From assembly GCA_025774615.1 (NCBI GenBank), contig JALGVQ010000040.1, forward strand, positions 1 to 17,587: 17,587 nucleotides of DNA. The letters run 5' to 3'. This document shows positions 1-7,371 of the stretch, one piece after another. This stretch comes from a bacterium. Its GTDB lineage: Bacteria > Blakebacterota > Blakebacteria > Blakebacterales > Blakebacteraceae. The position numbers and the translations under genes were made by a program. Below the pieces are notes generated by a model that saw only the letters and a program-made list of their open reading frames with translations, ran no database searches and had not been told where the DNA came from. Each line of letters opens with the position of its first letter. Positions within the stretch are counted from its first letter, which is position 1.

Positions 1-1
1 C

Positions 2-1400
2 CAGATGGTGAAGGAAGTCGCCTCGAAGACCAGCGACATCGCCGGTGATGGAACCACCACCGCGACCCTGCTGGCGCAGGCGATCTATACTCAGGGACTG
101 CGCAGTGTCACCGCCGGTTCCAACCCGATGGAGCTCAAGCGGGGTATCGACACCACCGTCAAGACAGTTGTCGGTGAACTCAACAAGCTCTCGCGCGATC
201 TGACGACCGCGGATGAGATCGCACAGGTTGCTTCGATCTCGGCGAACAACGATTCCGAAATCGGCGACCTCATTGCCCAGGCAATGGAGAAGGTCGGCAA
301 AGATGGTGTGATCACGGTAGAAGAAGCCAAGTCGATCGATACCCATCTCGACGTGGTCGAGGGTATGCAGTTCGATCGCGGTTACCTCAGCCCCTACTTC
401 ATCACCGACCCCGACAGCATGGAAGCAGTGCTGGAGGAGCCGATGATCCTCGTGTTCGACAAGAAGATCAGCGCGATGAAAGATCTCCTGCCGATCCTGG
501 AGAAGGTCGCCCAGATGGGCAAGCCGCTGGTGATCATCGCCGAAGACGTCGAGGGCGAAGCTCTCGCGACACTCGTCGTGAACAAGATCCGTGGTACCCT
601 CAAGGTCGCTGCGATCAAGGCTCCCGGTTTTGGTGACCGGCGGAAAGCCATGCTTGAGGACATCGCGATCCTCACCGGCGCCCGCGTCATCAGCGAGGAG
701 ACCGGTCTGAAGCTCGAGAATGCCACAACCGGCGATCTCGGAACCTCGAAGACCATTACCCTGACGAAAGAGAACACCACCATCGTCGAGGGTGGCGGCA
801 CCAAGGATGAGATCAAGGGACGGATCAACCAGATCAAGCGGCAGATCGATGACACCTCCAGCGATTACGACCGGGAGAAGCTCCAGGAGCGCCTGGCCAA
901 GCTGGCCGGTGGTGTTGCGGTAATCAACGTCGGCGCCTCGACAGAGACCGAGATGAAGGAAAAGAAGGCCCGCGTCGAGGACGCCCTCCACGCCACCCGC
1001 GCAGCGGTGGAAGAGGGGATCATTCCCGGTGGTGGAGTCGCGTTCCTTCGCAGTCTCGAAGCGATCGACAAGCTCAAGCTCAAAGGTGACCAGAAGATCG
1101 GTGCCGCGATCGTGGCCGACCCGCCAGATCGCCGAGAACGCTGGCCAGGAGGGTTCGATCGTGGTCCAGCGGGTGCTTGAGATGAAGCAGGATGAAGGTT
1201 ACAACGCCCGGACCGACGAGTATCACAACCTGGTTGAGCATGGTGTTCTCGACCCGACCAAGGTCTCGCGGATCGCGTTGGAGAATGCTGCCAGTATCGC
1301 CGGACTCCTCCTGACGACCGAAGCGGTCGTCACCGACAAGCCGGAAGATGATAAAGCACCGATGATGCCACCTGGTGGTGGCGGCATGGGTATGTACTAG
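2..1400 (+). CDS. groL: Chaperonin GroEL (60 kDa), 5' end outside window, internal frameshift
   Basis: GroEL is the cytosolic ATP-dependent folding chaperonin that works as a double heptameric ring with GroES. The window opens at about residue 72 of the usual protein (QMVKEVASK), so about 71 residues lie upstream. The ATP-site motif GDGTTTAT is at nt 44-67, the apical and intermediate domains follow, and the end is the typical Gly/Met tail ([11 protein letters not shown] at 1398-1400). The frame beginning at nt 2 gives good GroEL up to GAAIV (to nt 1114), then turns to nonsense and stops at 1180. GroEL homology resumes at RQIAENAG (nt 1122) in another frame. Seven nt separate V from R, where the family has about eight residues, so roughly 17 nt seem missing. 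Identity is certain. Whether the lesion is real, marks a decaying extra copy, or is an assembly error cannot be told from this sequence. Confidence 0.95.
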
Positions 1401-1405
1401 CGTCC

Positions 1406-1431
1406 TGTCACGCAACAACCGTCATGTGACA
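1406..1431 (+). repeat. Short inverted repeat after groEL
   Basis: TGTCAC (1406-1411) and GTGACA (1426-1431) can form a 6-bp stem with a 14-nt loop just after the groEL stop codon. No T-run follows, so it is not an intrinsic terminator by itself. It may be a 3'-end stabilising hairpin or chance. Confidence 0.3.
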
Positions 1432-1474
1432 TGATACTGGTCGCCGGCTGACAGCTGTAGAAGCAGGCACACTG

Positions 1475-1515
1475 AACGCCCCGGATGATACTGTCGTCCG
1501 GGGCGTTTTCTTTAT
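1475..1515 (+). terminator. Intrinsic terminator downstream of groEL
   Basis: An 11-bp perfect stem, AACGCCCCGGA (1475-1485) with TCCGGGGCGTT (1497-1507), can extend by about three more pairs (one G-U) to a 5-nt loop. It is followed by TTCTTTATT. The strong GC stem plus U-rich tail makes this a convincing rho-independent terminator that separates groEL from the next operon. Confidence 0.9.
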
Positions 1516-1544
1516 TGGCCGTTCCTCACGCCGAATCGTAGACT
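1515..1544 (+). promoter_or_regulatory. Candidate promoter for the long biosynthetic operon
   Basis: TTGGCC (1515-1520) and TAGACT (1539-1544), 18 nt apart, each match four of six sigma-70 consensus bases. The downstream gene starts at 1556 with no visible Shine-Dalgarno sequence, so a transcript starting near 1551 would have almost no leader. A promoter is expected here because a strong terminator lies just upstream. The exact boxes are a guess by eye. Confidence 0.3.
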
Positions 1545-1555
1545 ACCTTCCAATC

Positions 1556-2230
1556 ATGATGATCCGGGTAAACATGGCTGTGAGCCTAGACGGCAGGATC
1601 GCGCCTGCCGATCGGCGGAAGATGCGCCTGGGCGGCAGTGCCGACCTGCGACGGATGGAGCAGCTGAGAGCATGGGCCGACGTCATCATCGTGGGTGCCG
1701 GGACGATCAGGGCCGAAGATCCACCCTTTGCTCTCACCGACGAGGCACAGTGCCGCCAGCGTCTCGCTGAGGGGCGGGATGAGCACCCGATGGTGGTGGT
1801 TCTCACAGCCGGCATGAGCCTTGACCAGGCCCGGGTATTCAACGGTCCCGGCCGGTCGGCCATCGCCACCACCGATCAGGCACCCGATCCTGGACCAGGG
1901 CTCCCGGAAGGGGTCCAGATCTGGCGACTCGGTCAGGGCGGCGTCGATCCCGTACAGCTTGTGGAGCGCCTGACCTCTGAAGGGTTCGACAAGATCCTCA
2001 TCGAAGGGGGGGGTGGTGTCGCCTCACTTTTCTTCGAGAAGGAACTCGTTGATGAGATATGGCTGACGCTGACGCCCTGGCTCATCGGCGGTGACGGGGC
2101 TCCCTCTCTGGCAGATGCGGGGCGACTCTTCGATCCGCCGCCTCTCTTTCATCTGGCATCGAACGAAGTGGTTCAAAACGAGGTATTCCTCATCTATCGA
2201 AAAGGAGTGCGCGGTGAATCAATCGGGTGA
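1556..2230 (+). CDS. RibD C-terminal-type (pyrimidine) reductase, single domain
   Basis: This 224-residue protein has the NAD(P)H-dependent dihydrofolate-reductase-like fold of the RibD C-terminal domain, which reduces the ribosyl side chain of a pyrimidine intermediate in riboflavin synthesis. Family motifs visible are SLDGRIA (residues 10-16), VGAGTIRAEDPPF (46-58), and ILIEGGGG around E150, followed by LVDEIWLTLTP. The N-terminal zinc deaminase domain of bacterial RibD is absent, so it resembles the stand-alone reductases of archaea and fungi (RIB7/ArfC type) or uncharacterised RibD_C proteins. Start is ATG 1556 (a second ATG follows at once); no clear ribosome-binding site is seen. Its end overlaps dapB by 17 nt, making it the first gene of the long run. 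Beside folB and folK, a pteridine-related or DHFR-like role is conceivable but unproven. An 8-G run lies at 2006-2013. Confidence 0.8.
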   Translation: MMIRVNMAVSLDGRIAPADRRKMRLGGSADLRRMEQLRAWADVIIVGAGTIRAEDPPFALTDEAQCRQRLAEGRDEHPMVVVLTAGMSLDQARVFNGPGRSAIATTDQAPDPGPGLPEGVQIWRLGQGGVDPVQLVERLTSEGFDKILIEGGGGVASLFFEKELVDEIWLTLTPWLIGGDGAPSLADAGRLFDPPPLFHLASNEVVQNEVFLIYRKGVRGESIG

Positions 2231-3011
2231 CGGGTTCCCGAAGATCTGCATTTTTGGTGACGGGATGATGTCTCATGCGACTGAGAAAGAGGCACGACGG
2301 CGGGGAATCACACTGACAACCGTCATCTCGGGGGATGATCTCCGCAATGGCTGGCCGCGCAAGAAGGGCGACCTGAAGAACGCCGAGGTCGCGATCGATT
2401 TTTCAGCTGCCGACGCGGTTCCCGGAACGGTGAAACGGTGTATGGAACTCGGTATCCCGATCGTGGTCGGCACGACCGGCTGGCAGGGTGTCGCCGCAGA
2501 GGTCGAGGGCGTGGTCCTCAACGGAGAGGGAGCGCTGCTCCACTCCCCGAACTTCTCGATCACCGGCACTCTTCTCTTTCACCTCCTGAAGCTGGCGGGA
2601 GCATGGCTCGACAGGGAGGGGGGATTCGACCCATTCATCCTCGAGAACCATAACTCATCGAAGAAAGACGCTCCCAGCGGAACGGCGCTGCGGATCGGTG
2701 AGATACTCCTCGACCAGATGTCGGAGAAGGATCTGCTGCAGCTGGGCCTCGCCTCGGGAGAACGCGCTTCCAACATGTTGAGTATTGCCTCGGCCAGGGC
2801 CGGCTCCTCACCCGGCCGACATATCGTGGGATTCGACGGAGAGCATGAGACACTGGAACTGGTGCACAATGTGCGGGACCGTGGCGCGTACGCAGTCGGC
2901 GCTCTGCGCGCTGCCGGCTGGATACGGGGTCGCACCGGGGTGTTCACCATGATGGATGTAGTGACCGATATGATCGATGTCATGAATACAGACCTGTCGG
3001 GAGATGCCTGA
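2214..3011 (+). CDS. dapB: 4-hydroxy-tetrahydrodipicolinate reductase
   Basis: DapB reduces 4-hydroxy-tetrahydrodipicolinate to tetrahydrodipicolinate with NAD(P)H in the cytosolic lysine/diaminopimelate pathway. GTG 2214 is chosen because GGAG (2204-2207) sits six nt upstream and translation from it begins just before the dinucleotide-binding strand; the frame stays open further upstream. The protein has 265 residues. Visible motifs: IFGDGMM (13-19), a degenerate GxGxxG cofactor loop; VGTTGW (85-90); SPNFS (111-115); and the substrate loop ENHNSSKKDAPSGTA (144-158). Within that loop the general-acid His (H146) and partner Lys (K150) are kept, while the His-Arg-His usually between them is Asn-Ser-Ser. 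The C-terminal part matches the substrate-binding domain. It overlaps the reductase gene before it and lies 3 nt before dapL, which uses its product. Confidence 0.93.
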   Translation: MNQSGDGFPKICIFGDGMMSHATEKEARRRGITLTTVISGDDLRNGWPRKKGDLKNAEVAIDFSAADAVPGTVKRCMELGIPIVVGTTGWQGVAAEVEGVVLNGEGALLHSPNFSITGTLLFHLLKLAGAWLDREGGFDPFILENHNSSKKDAPSGTALRIGEILLDQMSEKDLLQLGLASGERASNMLSIASARAGSSPGRHIVGFDGEHETLELVHNVRDRGAYAVGALRAAGWIRGRTGVFTMMDVVTDMIDVMNTDLSGDA

Positions 3012-3014
3012 ACA

Positions 3015-4241
3015 ATGCACCTGAGTGAACGTCTCAGTACACTTCCACCCTACCTCGTGCTGGAGATCGCGAACCGGGCGAACGCCCTTCGCCGGGAGGG
3101 TGTCGATGTCATCAATCTTTCAGTCGGTTCCCCCGATTTCCCCCCTGACAGCAGGATCGTGGAGGAGGCCGGACGGGTACTCGGGATGGACGGAACCCAC
3201 GGCTATCTGGTCGGGAGAGGGCACCCCGAGTTCCGCCGTGCCGCGGCAGCGTACATGGAACGCCGGTTCGGCGTGGAGATCGATCCGGAAACGCAGGTCA
3301 TATCACTGCTCGGCAGCAAGGAAGGGCTGGCCCATCTGCCGATAGCCCTGTGTGATCCGGGAGACATCGGGGCGTACCCTGATCCGGGATATCTGATCTA
3401 CACCCCCGCGCTCCACCTTGCGGGAGCCGTACCGATCCCCTATCCCCTCGATCCCGCTCGGGGGTGGAGTCCCGACTGGGAGCAGTTCGAGGAGATCCTC
3501 TCCGGCGCGCTCAATGGTGGAGGTGCGCTCAAGGGTGGAGGAGCCGGCCAGCGTCATTTCAGGATCCTCATACTCAACTATCCGCACAATCCTACCGCGG
3601 CCACAGCTGACATCGATGATTTCGAGCAGGCGGTAGTGTGGGGTCGCTCCCGGGGTGCGGTGGTGCTGAACGACAACGCATACGCTGATATCGGATTCGA
3701 CGGGTACCGGCCGGGAAGCATCCTGCAGGCGCCCGCATCGGAAGGCGGCGCTCTGGGATCGGGTGTAGTCGAGTTCCACAGTCTCTCGAAGACTTTCTCG
3801 ATGGCCGGCTGGCGCTGTGCCTTCGCGGTGGGTGACCCTGAGTTGATCTCCGCCCTGGCCCGGGTGAAATCGTTCTACGACACCGGAAGCCTGGAGGCTA
3901 TCCAGCGGGCAGCGGCGGTGGCGCTCGATTGCGCCGATGAGATAGCTCAGACGGTGAGTGACCGATACCAGGCCCGGAGGGACATGATACTGCCGGCCCT
4001 GCAGGCCATCGGGCTCATGGCAGACACTCCCCGCGGAACGATCTATATCTGGGCCGGTCTGCCCGACGGGAGAAAAGACGATCTCGCGTTCTGCAGCGAA
4101 CTGCTGGAGGGGGCCCACGTTGCCCTCAGTCCGGGGTCGGCCTTCGGGTCGGGTGGAGAGGGATATATGCGGTTCTCCCTGACGGCTCCCGAGGAACGGC
4201 TGGAAGAGGCGGTCGAGCGGCTGAAACGGTTCGGAGGATAG
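3015..4241 (+). CDS. dapL: LL-diaminopimelate aminotransferase (class I PLP enzyme)
   Basis: DapL converts tetrahydrodipicolinate straight to LL-diaminopimelate using glutamate, bypassing the succinylase and acetylase routes. The 408-residue protein is a fold-type I aminotransferase: LGSKEGLAH, typical of DapL-like enzymes; NYPHNPT (N188-T194); the PLP lysine K259 in SLSKTFSMAGWR; and a carboxylate-binding Arg (R386) in YMRFSLTAP. Its place 3 nt after dapB favours DapL over a general aspartate or alanine aminotransferase. ATG 3015 has GGGAG at 2999-3003, rather far upstream. Odd: residues 165-176 read ALNGGG-ALKGGG, encoded by a near-perfect 18-bp tandem duplication in what is probably a surface loop. 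Substrate specificity is inferred from context and motifs. Confidence 0.87.
   Translation: MHLSERLSTLPPYLVLEIANRANALRREGVDVINLSVGSPDFPPDSRIVEEAGRVLGMDGTHGYLVGRGHPEFRRAAAAYMERRFGVEIDPETQVISLLGSKEGLAHLPIALCDPGDIGAYPDPGYLIYTPALHLAGAVPIPYPLDPARGWSPDWEQFEEILSGALNGGGALKGGGAGQRHFRILILNYPHNPTAATADIDDFEQAVVWGRSRGAVVLNDNAYADIGFDGYRPGSILQAPASEGGALGSGVVEFHSLSKTFSMAGWRCAFAVGDPELISALARVKSFYDTGSLEAIQRAAAVALDCADEIAQTVSDRYQARRDMILPALQAIGLMADTPRGTIYIWAGLPDGRKDDLAFCSELLEGAHVALSPGSAFGSGGEGYMRFSLTAPEERLEEAVERLKRFGG
3507..3542 (+). repeat. Two-copy 18-bp in-frame tandem repeat inside dapL
   Basis: GCGCTCAATGGTGGAGGT (3507-3524) is followed directly by GCGCTCAAGGGTGGAGGA (3525-3542), with 16 of 18 bases identical. 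The unit is six codons, giving ALNGGG-ALKGGG. It looks like a recent in-frame slippage or duplication event. Confidence 0.9.
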
Positions 4242-4246
4242 ATCGG

Positions 4247-4633
4247 ATGGATACGCTGAGGATCAAGGGTCTGCGGTTTTACGGCTACCATGGGGAGCTC
4301 CCGGCAGAGAAGGAGGGCGGGCAGATCTTCGAGGTGGATATCGAGGTACGGTTCGACCAGCGGCCCTCGGCGTTGAGTGACGATCTCACGAAGGGAGTGG
4401 ACAGCCGGGATCTCTTTCGGCGGATACGGGAAGTGGTGAAGGGTCCCTCATGTAATCTCGTTGAAACAGTGGCTCAGAAGATAGCCGACAAGCTGCTCGA
4501 AATAGAGATGGTGGAGAGCGTGCTCGTTCGGCTCCGTAAACCTGGCGCGTACAAGTACGACGCGGAGGAACCGGGATACGAGGTGGAGATAGAACGATTG
4601 TCCGGAAGTGCCGGAAGTGGGGGAGCGGGGTGA
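4247..4633 (+). CDS. folB: Dihydroneopterin aldolase
   Basis: FolB cleaves 7,8-dihydroneopterin to 6-hydroxymethyl-dihydropterin and glycolaldehyde in folate synthesis. At 128 residues it has normal family length. It carries RFYGYHGELPAE (10-21) with the active-site Glu (E21, equivalent to E22 of the S. aureus enzyme), E73 in NLVETVAQKIA for pterin binding, and the catalytic Lys K98 in RLRKPG. ATG 4247 follows GGAGG (4233-4237) by nine nt, and that GGAGG lies in the last codons of dapL. The stop overlaps the GTG of folK (GTGA at 4630-4633), so the two consecutive folate steps are translationally coupled. The tail SGSAGSGGAG is low-complexity and probably disordered. Confidence 0.95.
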   Translation: MDTLRIKGLRFYGYHGELPAEKEGGQIFEVDIEVRFDQRPSALSDDLTKGVDSRDLFRRIREVVKGPSCNLVETVAQKIADKLLEIEMVESVLVRLRKPGAYKYDAEEPGYEVEIERLSGSAGSGGAG

Positions 4634-5184
4634 ACAGGGCAGGAGCGAACCAGGCAGGGGAGACCCGGGTAATCTACCTGGGGCTCGGCTCCAATATGGG
4701 AGACCGGCTGCAGGCGCTCCGTTCGGGTGTCAGGGAGCTCGAGGAACTGAGTGTTCGGCCCGTGGCGCTCTCCAGCCTGTATGAGAGTCCCGCGAAATAC
4801 ATTCTCGACCAGCCCGCCTTCCTCAACTGCGTGGGGCGTTTTGAAACCACCCTTACGCCGGAGGAACTCCTGGATGCCTGCAAGGAGGTCGAACGGAGGA
4901 TGGGCCGCAAGGAGCGGGAGCGTTTCGGCCCGCGGGAACTCGATATCGACATCCTTCTTTACGAGGGGGAGTATCTCTCGGCCGATGAACTCTCCATCCC
5001 CCATCCGGCGATGGATGAACGGCTTTTCGTCCTGATGCCGCTGGCGCAGATCGCTCCCGACCTCGAAGTTCCCGGCCGGGGATCGGTGGCAGATCTGCTG
5101 AAACGGGCCGAACGGATCCTTCCGCAGGAGGAGTACGTGACGAAGATGGGTGAGTTCCCTCTTGACCGGGGCGATGCGACGTGA
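4630..5184 (+). CDS. folK: 2-amino-4-hydroxy-6-hydroxymethyldihydropteridine pyrophosphokinase (HPPK)
   Basis: HPPK transfers pyrophosphate from ATP to 6-hydroxymethyl-dihydropterin, the step after FolB. The 184-residue protein shows LGLGSNMGDR (17-26), the QPAFLN segment, and the magnesium/ATP signature FGPRELDIDILLY with D105 and D107, followed by HPAMDERLFVLMPL. GTG 4630 gives about 12 residues ahead of the usual start; it is preferred because it forms the GTGA overlap with folB and has a G-rich Shine-Dalgarno-like stretch just upstream. The stop overlaps the next gene by the same GTGA arrangement. The next folate enzyme, FolP, is not in the window. Confidence 0.95.
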   Translation: MNRAGANQAGETRVIYLGLGSNMGDRLQALRSGVRELEELSVRPVALSSLYESPAKYILDQPAFLNCVGRFETTLTPEELLDACKEVERRMGRKERERFGPRELDIDILLYEGEYLSADELSIPHPAMDERLFVLMPLAQIAPDLEVPGRGSVADLLKRAERILPQEEYVTKMGEFPLDRGDAT

Positions 5185-5882
5185 ACCTGCGACGACCGAT
5201 CAGGAGTGAGGTGGCCCGGAGACTGGAGAGCCGGGCTCTCACCTACGTGGCCATCGAGGGCCCGTTGAGCAGTGGCAAGACCGCGCTGGCGACCCGGCTG
5301 GCGCGCAAGCTCGAAGGCCGGCTCATTCTCGATCGCGCTTCCGAGAACCCCTTCCTTGGTGATTTCTACCGCGATCCGGGGCGATACGCGTTCAAGACTC
5401 AGCTCTTCTTCACGCTCTCGCGCTATATGCAGCAGGAGACGATCGCTCAGAGAGACCTCTTCCATCCACTGGTCATCAGCGACTATCTTTTCGTAAAGGA
5501 TCGCATCTACGCTTCATTGACGCTCGATGACAGAGAACTGGCGCTCTACGAGAAACTGGCGGGTCTCATGGAGGGTGAGATCAGTCGGCCCGACCTCGTG
5601 ATCTACCTCCAGTGCGACGCCGCCACGCTCGGTCGCCGCCTGAGGGAGCGGAGCGGGGATCGTTCGAACCGCATCAGCGATGAATACCTTGTGGCAGTCG
5701 TCGAAGCCTATAACTACTATTTCCTCCACTTCGAGGAGACGCCACTGCTTATCTTGCAGGCGGAAGATATCGATTTGATCCTTGATGAGCGGGTCGTGAA
5801 CGACCTGCTGGAAAAACTCGGAGAACCGCACTCGGGAATTCGATTCTGGAATCCGATGGCCAGGCCCGGGGGGGACGGGTGA
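5181..5882 (+). CDS. Deoxynucleoside kinase family protein, copy 1
   Basis: This 233-residue P-loop kinase belongs to the dNK/thymidine kinase 2-like family, which phosphorylates deoxyribonucleosides for salvage. It has a Walker A loop GPLSSGKT (27-34), then NPFLGDFY, RYAFKTQLFF and YMQQ as in bacterial dNKs. It is a tandem paralogue of the next gene, with about 56% identity by my hand alignment and no gaps over the core. Compared with that copy it has about 16 extra N-terminal residues, Asp (D51) where copy 2 has Glu (E35) just after the second core strand, a position that carries the catalytic carboxylate in the family, and an altered lid: RSGDRS replaces RGRSFE. So its specificity or activity may differ. 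It starts with GTG overlapping folK (GTGA) and ends with GTGA into copy 2. A 7-G run precedes its stop. Confidence 0.88.
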   Translation: MNLRRPIRSEVARRLESRALTYVAIEGPLSSGKTALATRLARKLEGRLILDRASENPFLGDFYRDPGRYAFKTQLFFTLSRYMQQETIAQRDLFHPLVISDYLFVKDRIYASLTLDDRELALYEKLAGLMEGEISRPDLVIYLQCDAATLGRRLRERSGDRSNRISDEYLVAVVEAYNYYFLHFEETPLLILQAEDIDLILDERVVNDLLEKLGEPHSGIRFWNPMARPGGDG

Positions 5883-6520
5883 AAGAAGCACGCTACATAG
5901 CAATCGAAGGTCCGATCGGCGTGGGCAAGACAAGCCTCGCGACCCTGCTGGGCAGGCGTCTGGGTGCTCGTCTCGTCCTGGAACGACCCGATGAGAATCC
6001 CTTCCTCGATGACTTCTACAAGGACGCGAAGCGGTACGCCTTCAAGACCCAGCTCTTCTTCACTCTTTCCCGCTACATGCAGCAGCAGGAATTCAGCCAG
6101 CAGGATCTCTTCCACGATCTGGTCATCGCCGACTATCTGTTCGCGAAGGACAAAATCTTCGCCTATCTGACCCTCGATGACAAAGAACTGGCCCTCTATG
6201 AGAAACTGGTGGATCTGATCGAACCGGAGATCGCCGTACCCGATCTGATCATCTACCTGCAGGCCACCACGGAGGTGCTCATCGAGCGGATCCGCAGGCG
6301 TGGCCGATCGTTTGAACGCAGACTCTCGGAGGATTATCTCAGGTCGCTGAACGAGGCCTACAATTATTATTTCTTCCACTACGACGCGAGTCCGCTCCTG
6401 GTCGTCAATACGAGTGAGATCGACTTCGTGCACCAGCAGGCCGATCTCGATGACCTGGTGGAAGAAATCAGACGTCCGCACGGCGGTACGACCTTCTATG
6501 GGCCGGGAGGAACCAGCTGA
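5879..6520 (+). CDS. Deoxynucleoside kinase family protein, copy 2
   Basis: This 213-residue dNK-family kinase is the more canonical of the pair. Visible are Walker A GPIGVGKT (11-18), LERPDENPFLDDFY with the likely catalytic carboxylate E35, KRYAFKTQLFF, ADYLFAKDKIF, and an Arg-rich lid RIRRRGRSFERR (137-148) that would clamp the ATP phosphates. The family phosphorylates deoxyadenosine, deoxyguanosine, deoxycytidine or thymidine; which one cannot be read from the sequence. The GTG start overlaps the stop of copy 1 (GTGA, 5879-5882), and the TGA overlaps the panB ATG by one base. Equimolar, coupled expression of two diverged paralogues is what an obligate heterodimer would need, as with the dak/dgk pair of Lactobacillus acidophilus; that comparison is inference. 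Confidence 0.92.
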   Translation: MKEARYIAIEGPIGVGKTSLATLLGRRLGARLVLERPDENPFLDDFYKDAKRYAFKTQLFFTLSRYMQQQEFSQQDLFHDLVIADYLFAKDKIFAYLTLDDKELALYEKLVDLIEPEIAVPDLIIYLQATTEVLIERIRRRGRSFERRLSEDYLRSLNEAYNYYFFHYDASPLLVVNTSEIDFVHQQADLDDLVEEIRRPHGGTTFYGPGGTS

Positions 6521-7362
6521 TGAGCACCGGCCACGACGAACCCTCGCGCCGCGAAAAAGTAACCATCCGGACCATCCAGCGCATGAAGCAGGCCGGTGAA
6601 CCGATCACCTGTCTGACAGCCTATGACGCACTGCTGGCGCGGCTCCTCGACCGGAATGGCATCGATCTGATCCTTGTCGGCGACTCGGCCGGCATGGTGA
6701 TGGCGGGGCGCAAGGACACCCTCAGCGTGACCCTCGATGAGATGCTCCACTTCACACGGTGGGCGGCTGAAGGGGTGGAACGGGCTCTGCTGGTGGCGGA
6801 TATGCCTTTCCTCACTTACCAGGTAAATCCCGATGAGGCAGTACGGAACGCGGGCAGGTTCCTGGCTGAGGCAGGGGCGGAAGCGGTCAAGGTCGAAGGA
6901 GGACGATCAGTCGCTCCCACGATCCAGCGCCTGGTCTCCACCGGTATACCGGTGATGGGACACCTCGGGCTGACACCGCAGAGTATCAACGTGTTCGGGG
7001 GGTACCAGCTCCAGGCAATCGATCAGGAGGCCCGTGACCGACTCCTGGCCGAAGCGCGGCTCCTCGAGGAGGCCGGCTGCTTCTCCATCGTGCTCGAAAA
7101 GATCCCGGAGGCTCTCGCCCGGGAGGTATCAGGCGCCATCGGCATCCCGACGATCGGCATCGGAGCCGGGGTGGGATGTGACGGGCAGATTCTGGTCACG
7201 CAGGATATGCTGGGTCTCTTCACCGAATTCAAACCAAAATTCGTCCGCAGATACGCCGAGCTTGCCGCGGATATCGAACAGGCCGTAGCGCAATACGCCG
7301 AAGACGTCCGGAAGGGAACCTTTCCGGCTCCGGAAGAATCGTATCTGGACGGCGAGGGGTAA
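6520..7362 (+). CDS. panB: 3-methyl-2-oxobutanoate hydroxymethyltransferase
   Basis: PanB makes ketopantoate from alpha-ketoisovalerate and 5,10-methylene-tetrahydrofolate, the first committed pantothenate step. Its 280 residues are normal for the family. The metal ligands are in VGDS (D55), VADMPF (D94) and VKVEGG (E126), and the catalytic Glu is E193 in VLEKIP; GIGAG and DGQILV follow. ATG 6520 shares its A with the TGA of the kinase gene, and GGGAGG (6505-6510) gives a good ribosome-binding site. PanB consumes a folate one-carbon unit, a metabolic link to the folB-folK genes upstream. panC and panD follow directly. Confidence 0.97.
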   Translation: MSTGHDEPSRREKVTIRTIQRMKQAGEPITCLTAYDALLARLLDRNGIDLILVGDSAGMVMAGRKDTLSVTLDEMLHFTRWAAEGVERALLVADMPFLTYQVNPDEAVRNAGRFLAEAGAEAVKVEGGRSVAPTIQRLVSTGIPVMGHLGLTPQSINVFGGYQLQAIDQEARDRLLAEARLLEEAGCFSIVLEKIPEALAREVSGAIGIPTIGIGAGVGCDGQILVTQDMLGLFTEFKPKFVRRYAELAADIEQAVAQYAEDVRKGTFPAPEESYLDGEG

Positions 7363-7371
7363 CCGGTACTG

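Noticed and set aside
2091-2213. Upstream extension of the dapB frame
   Set aside because: It overlaps the RibD-type gene in another frame; GTG 2214 has GGAG at proper spacing and starts just before the cofactor-binding strand.
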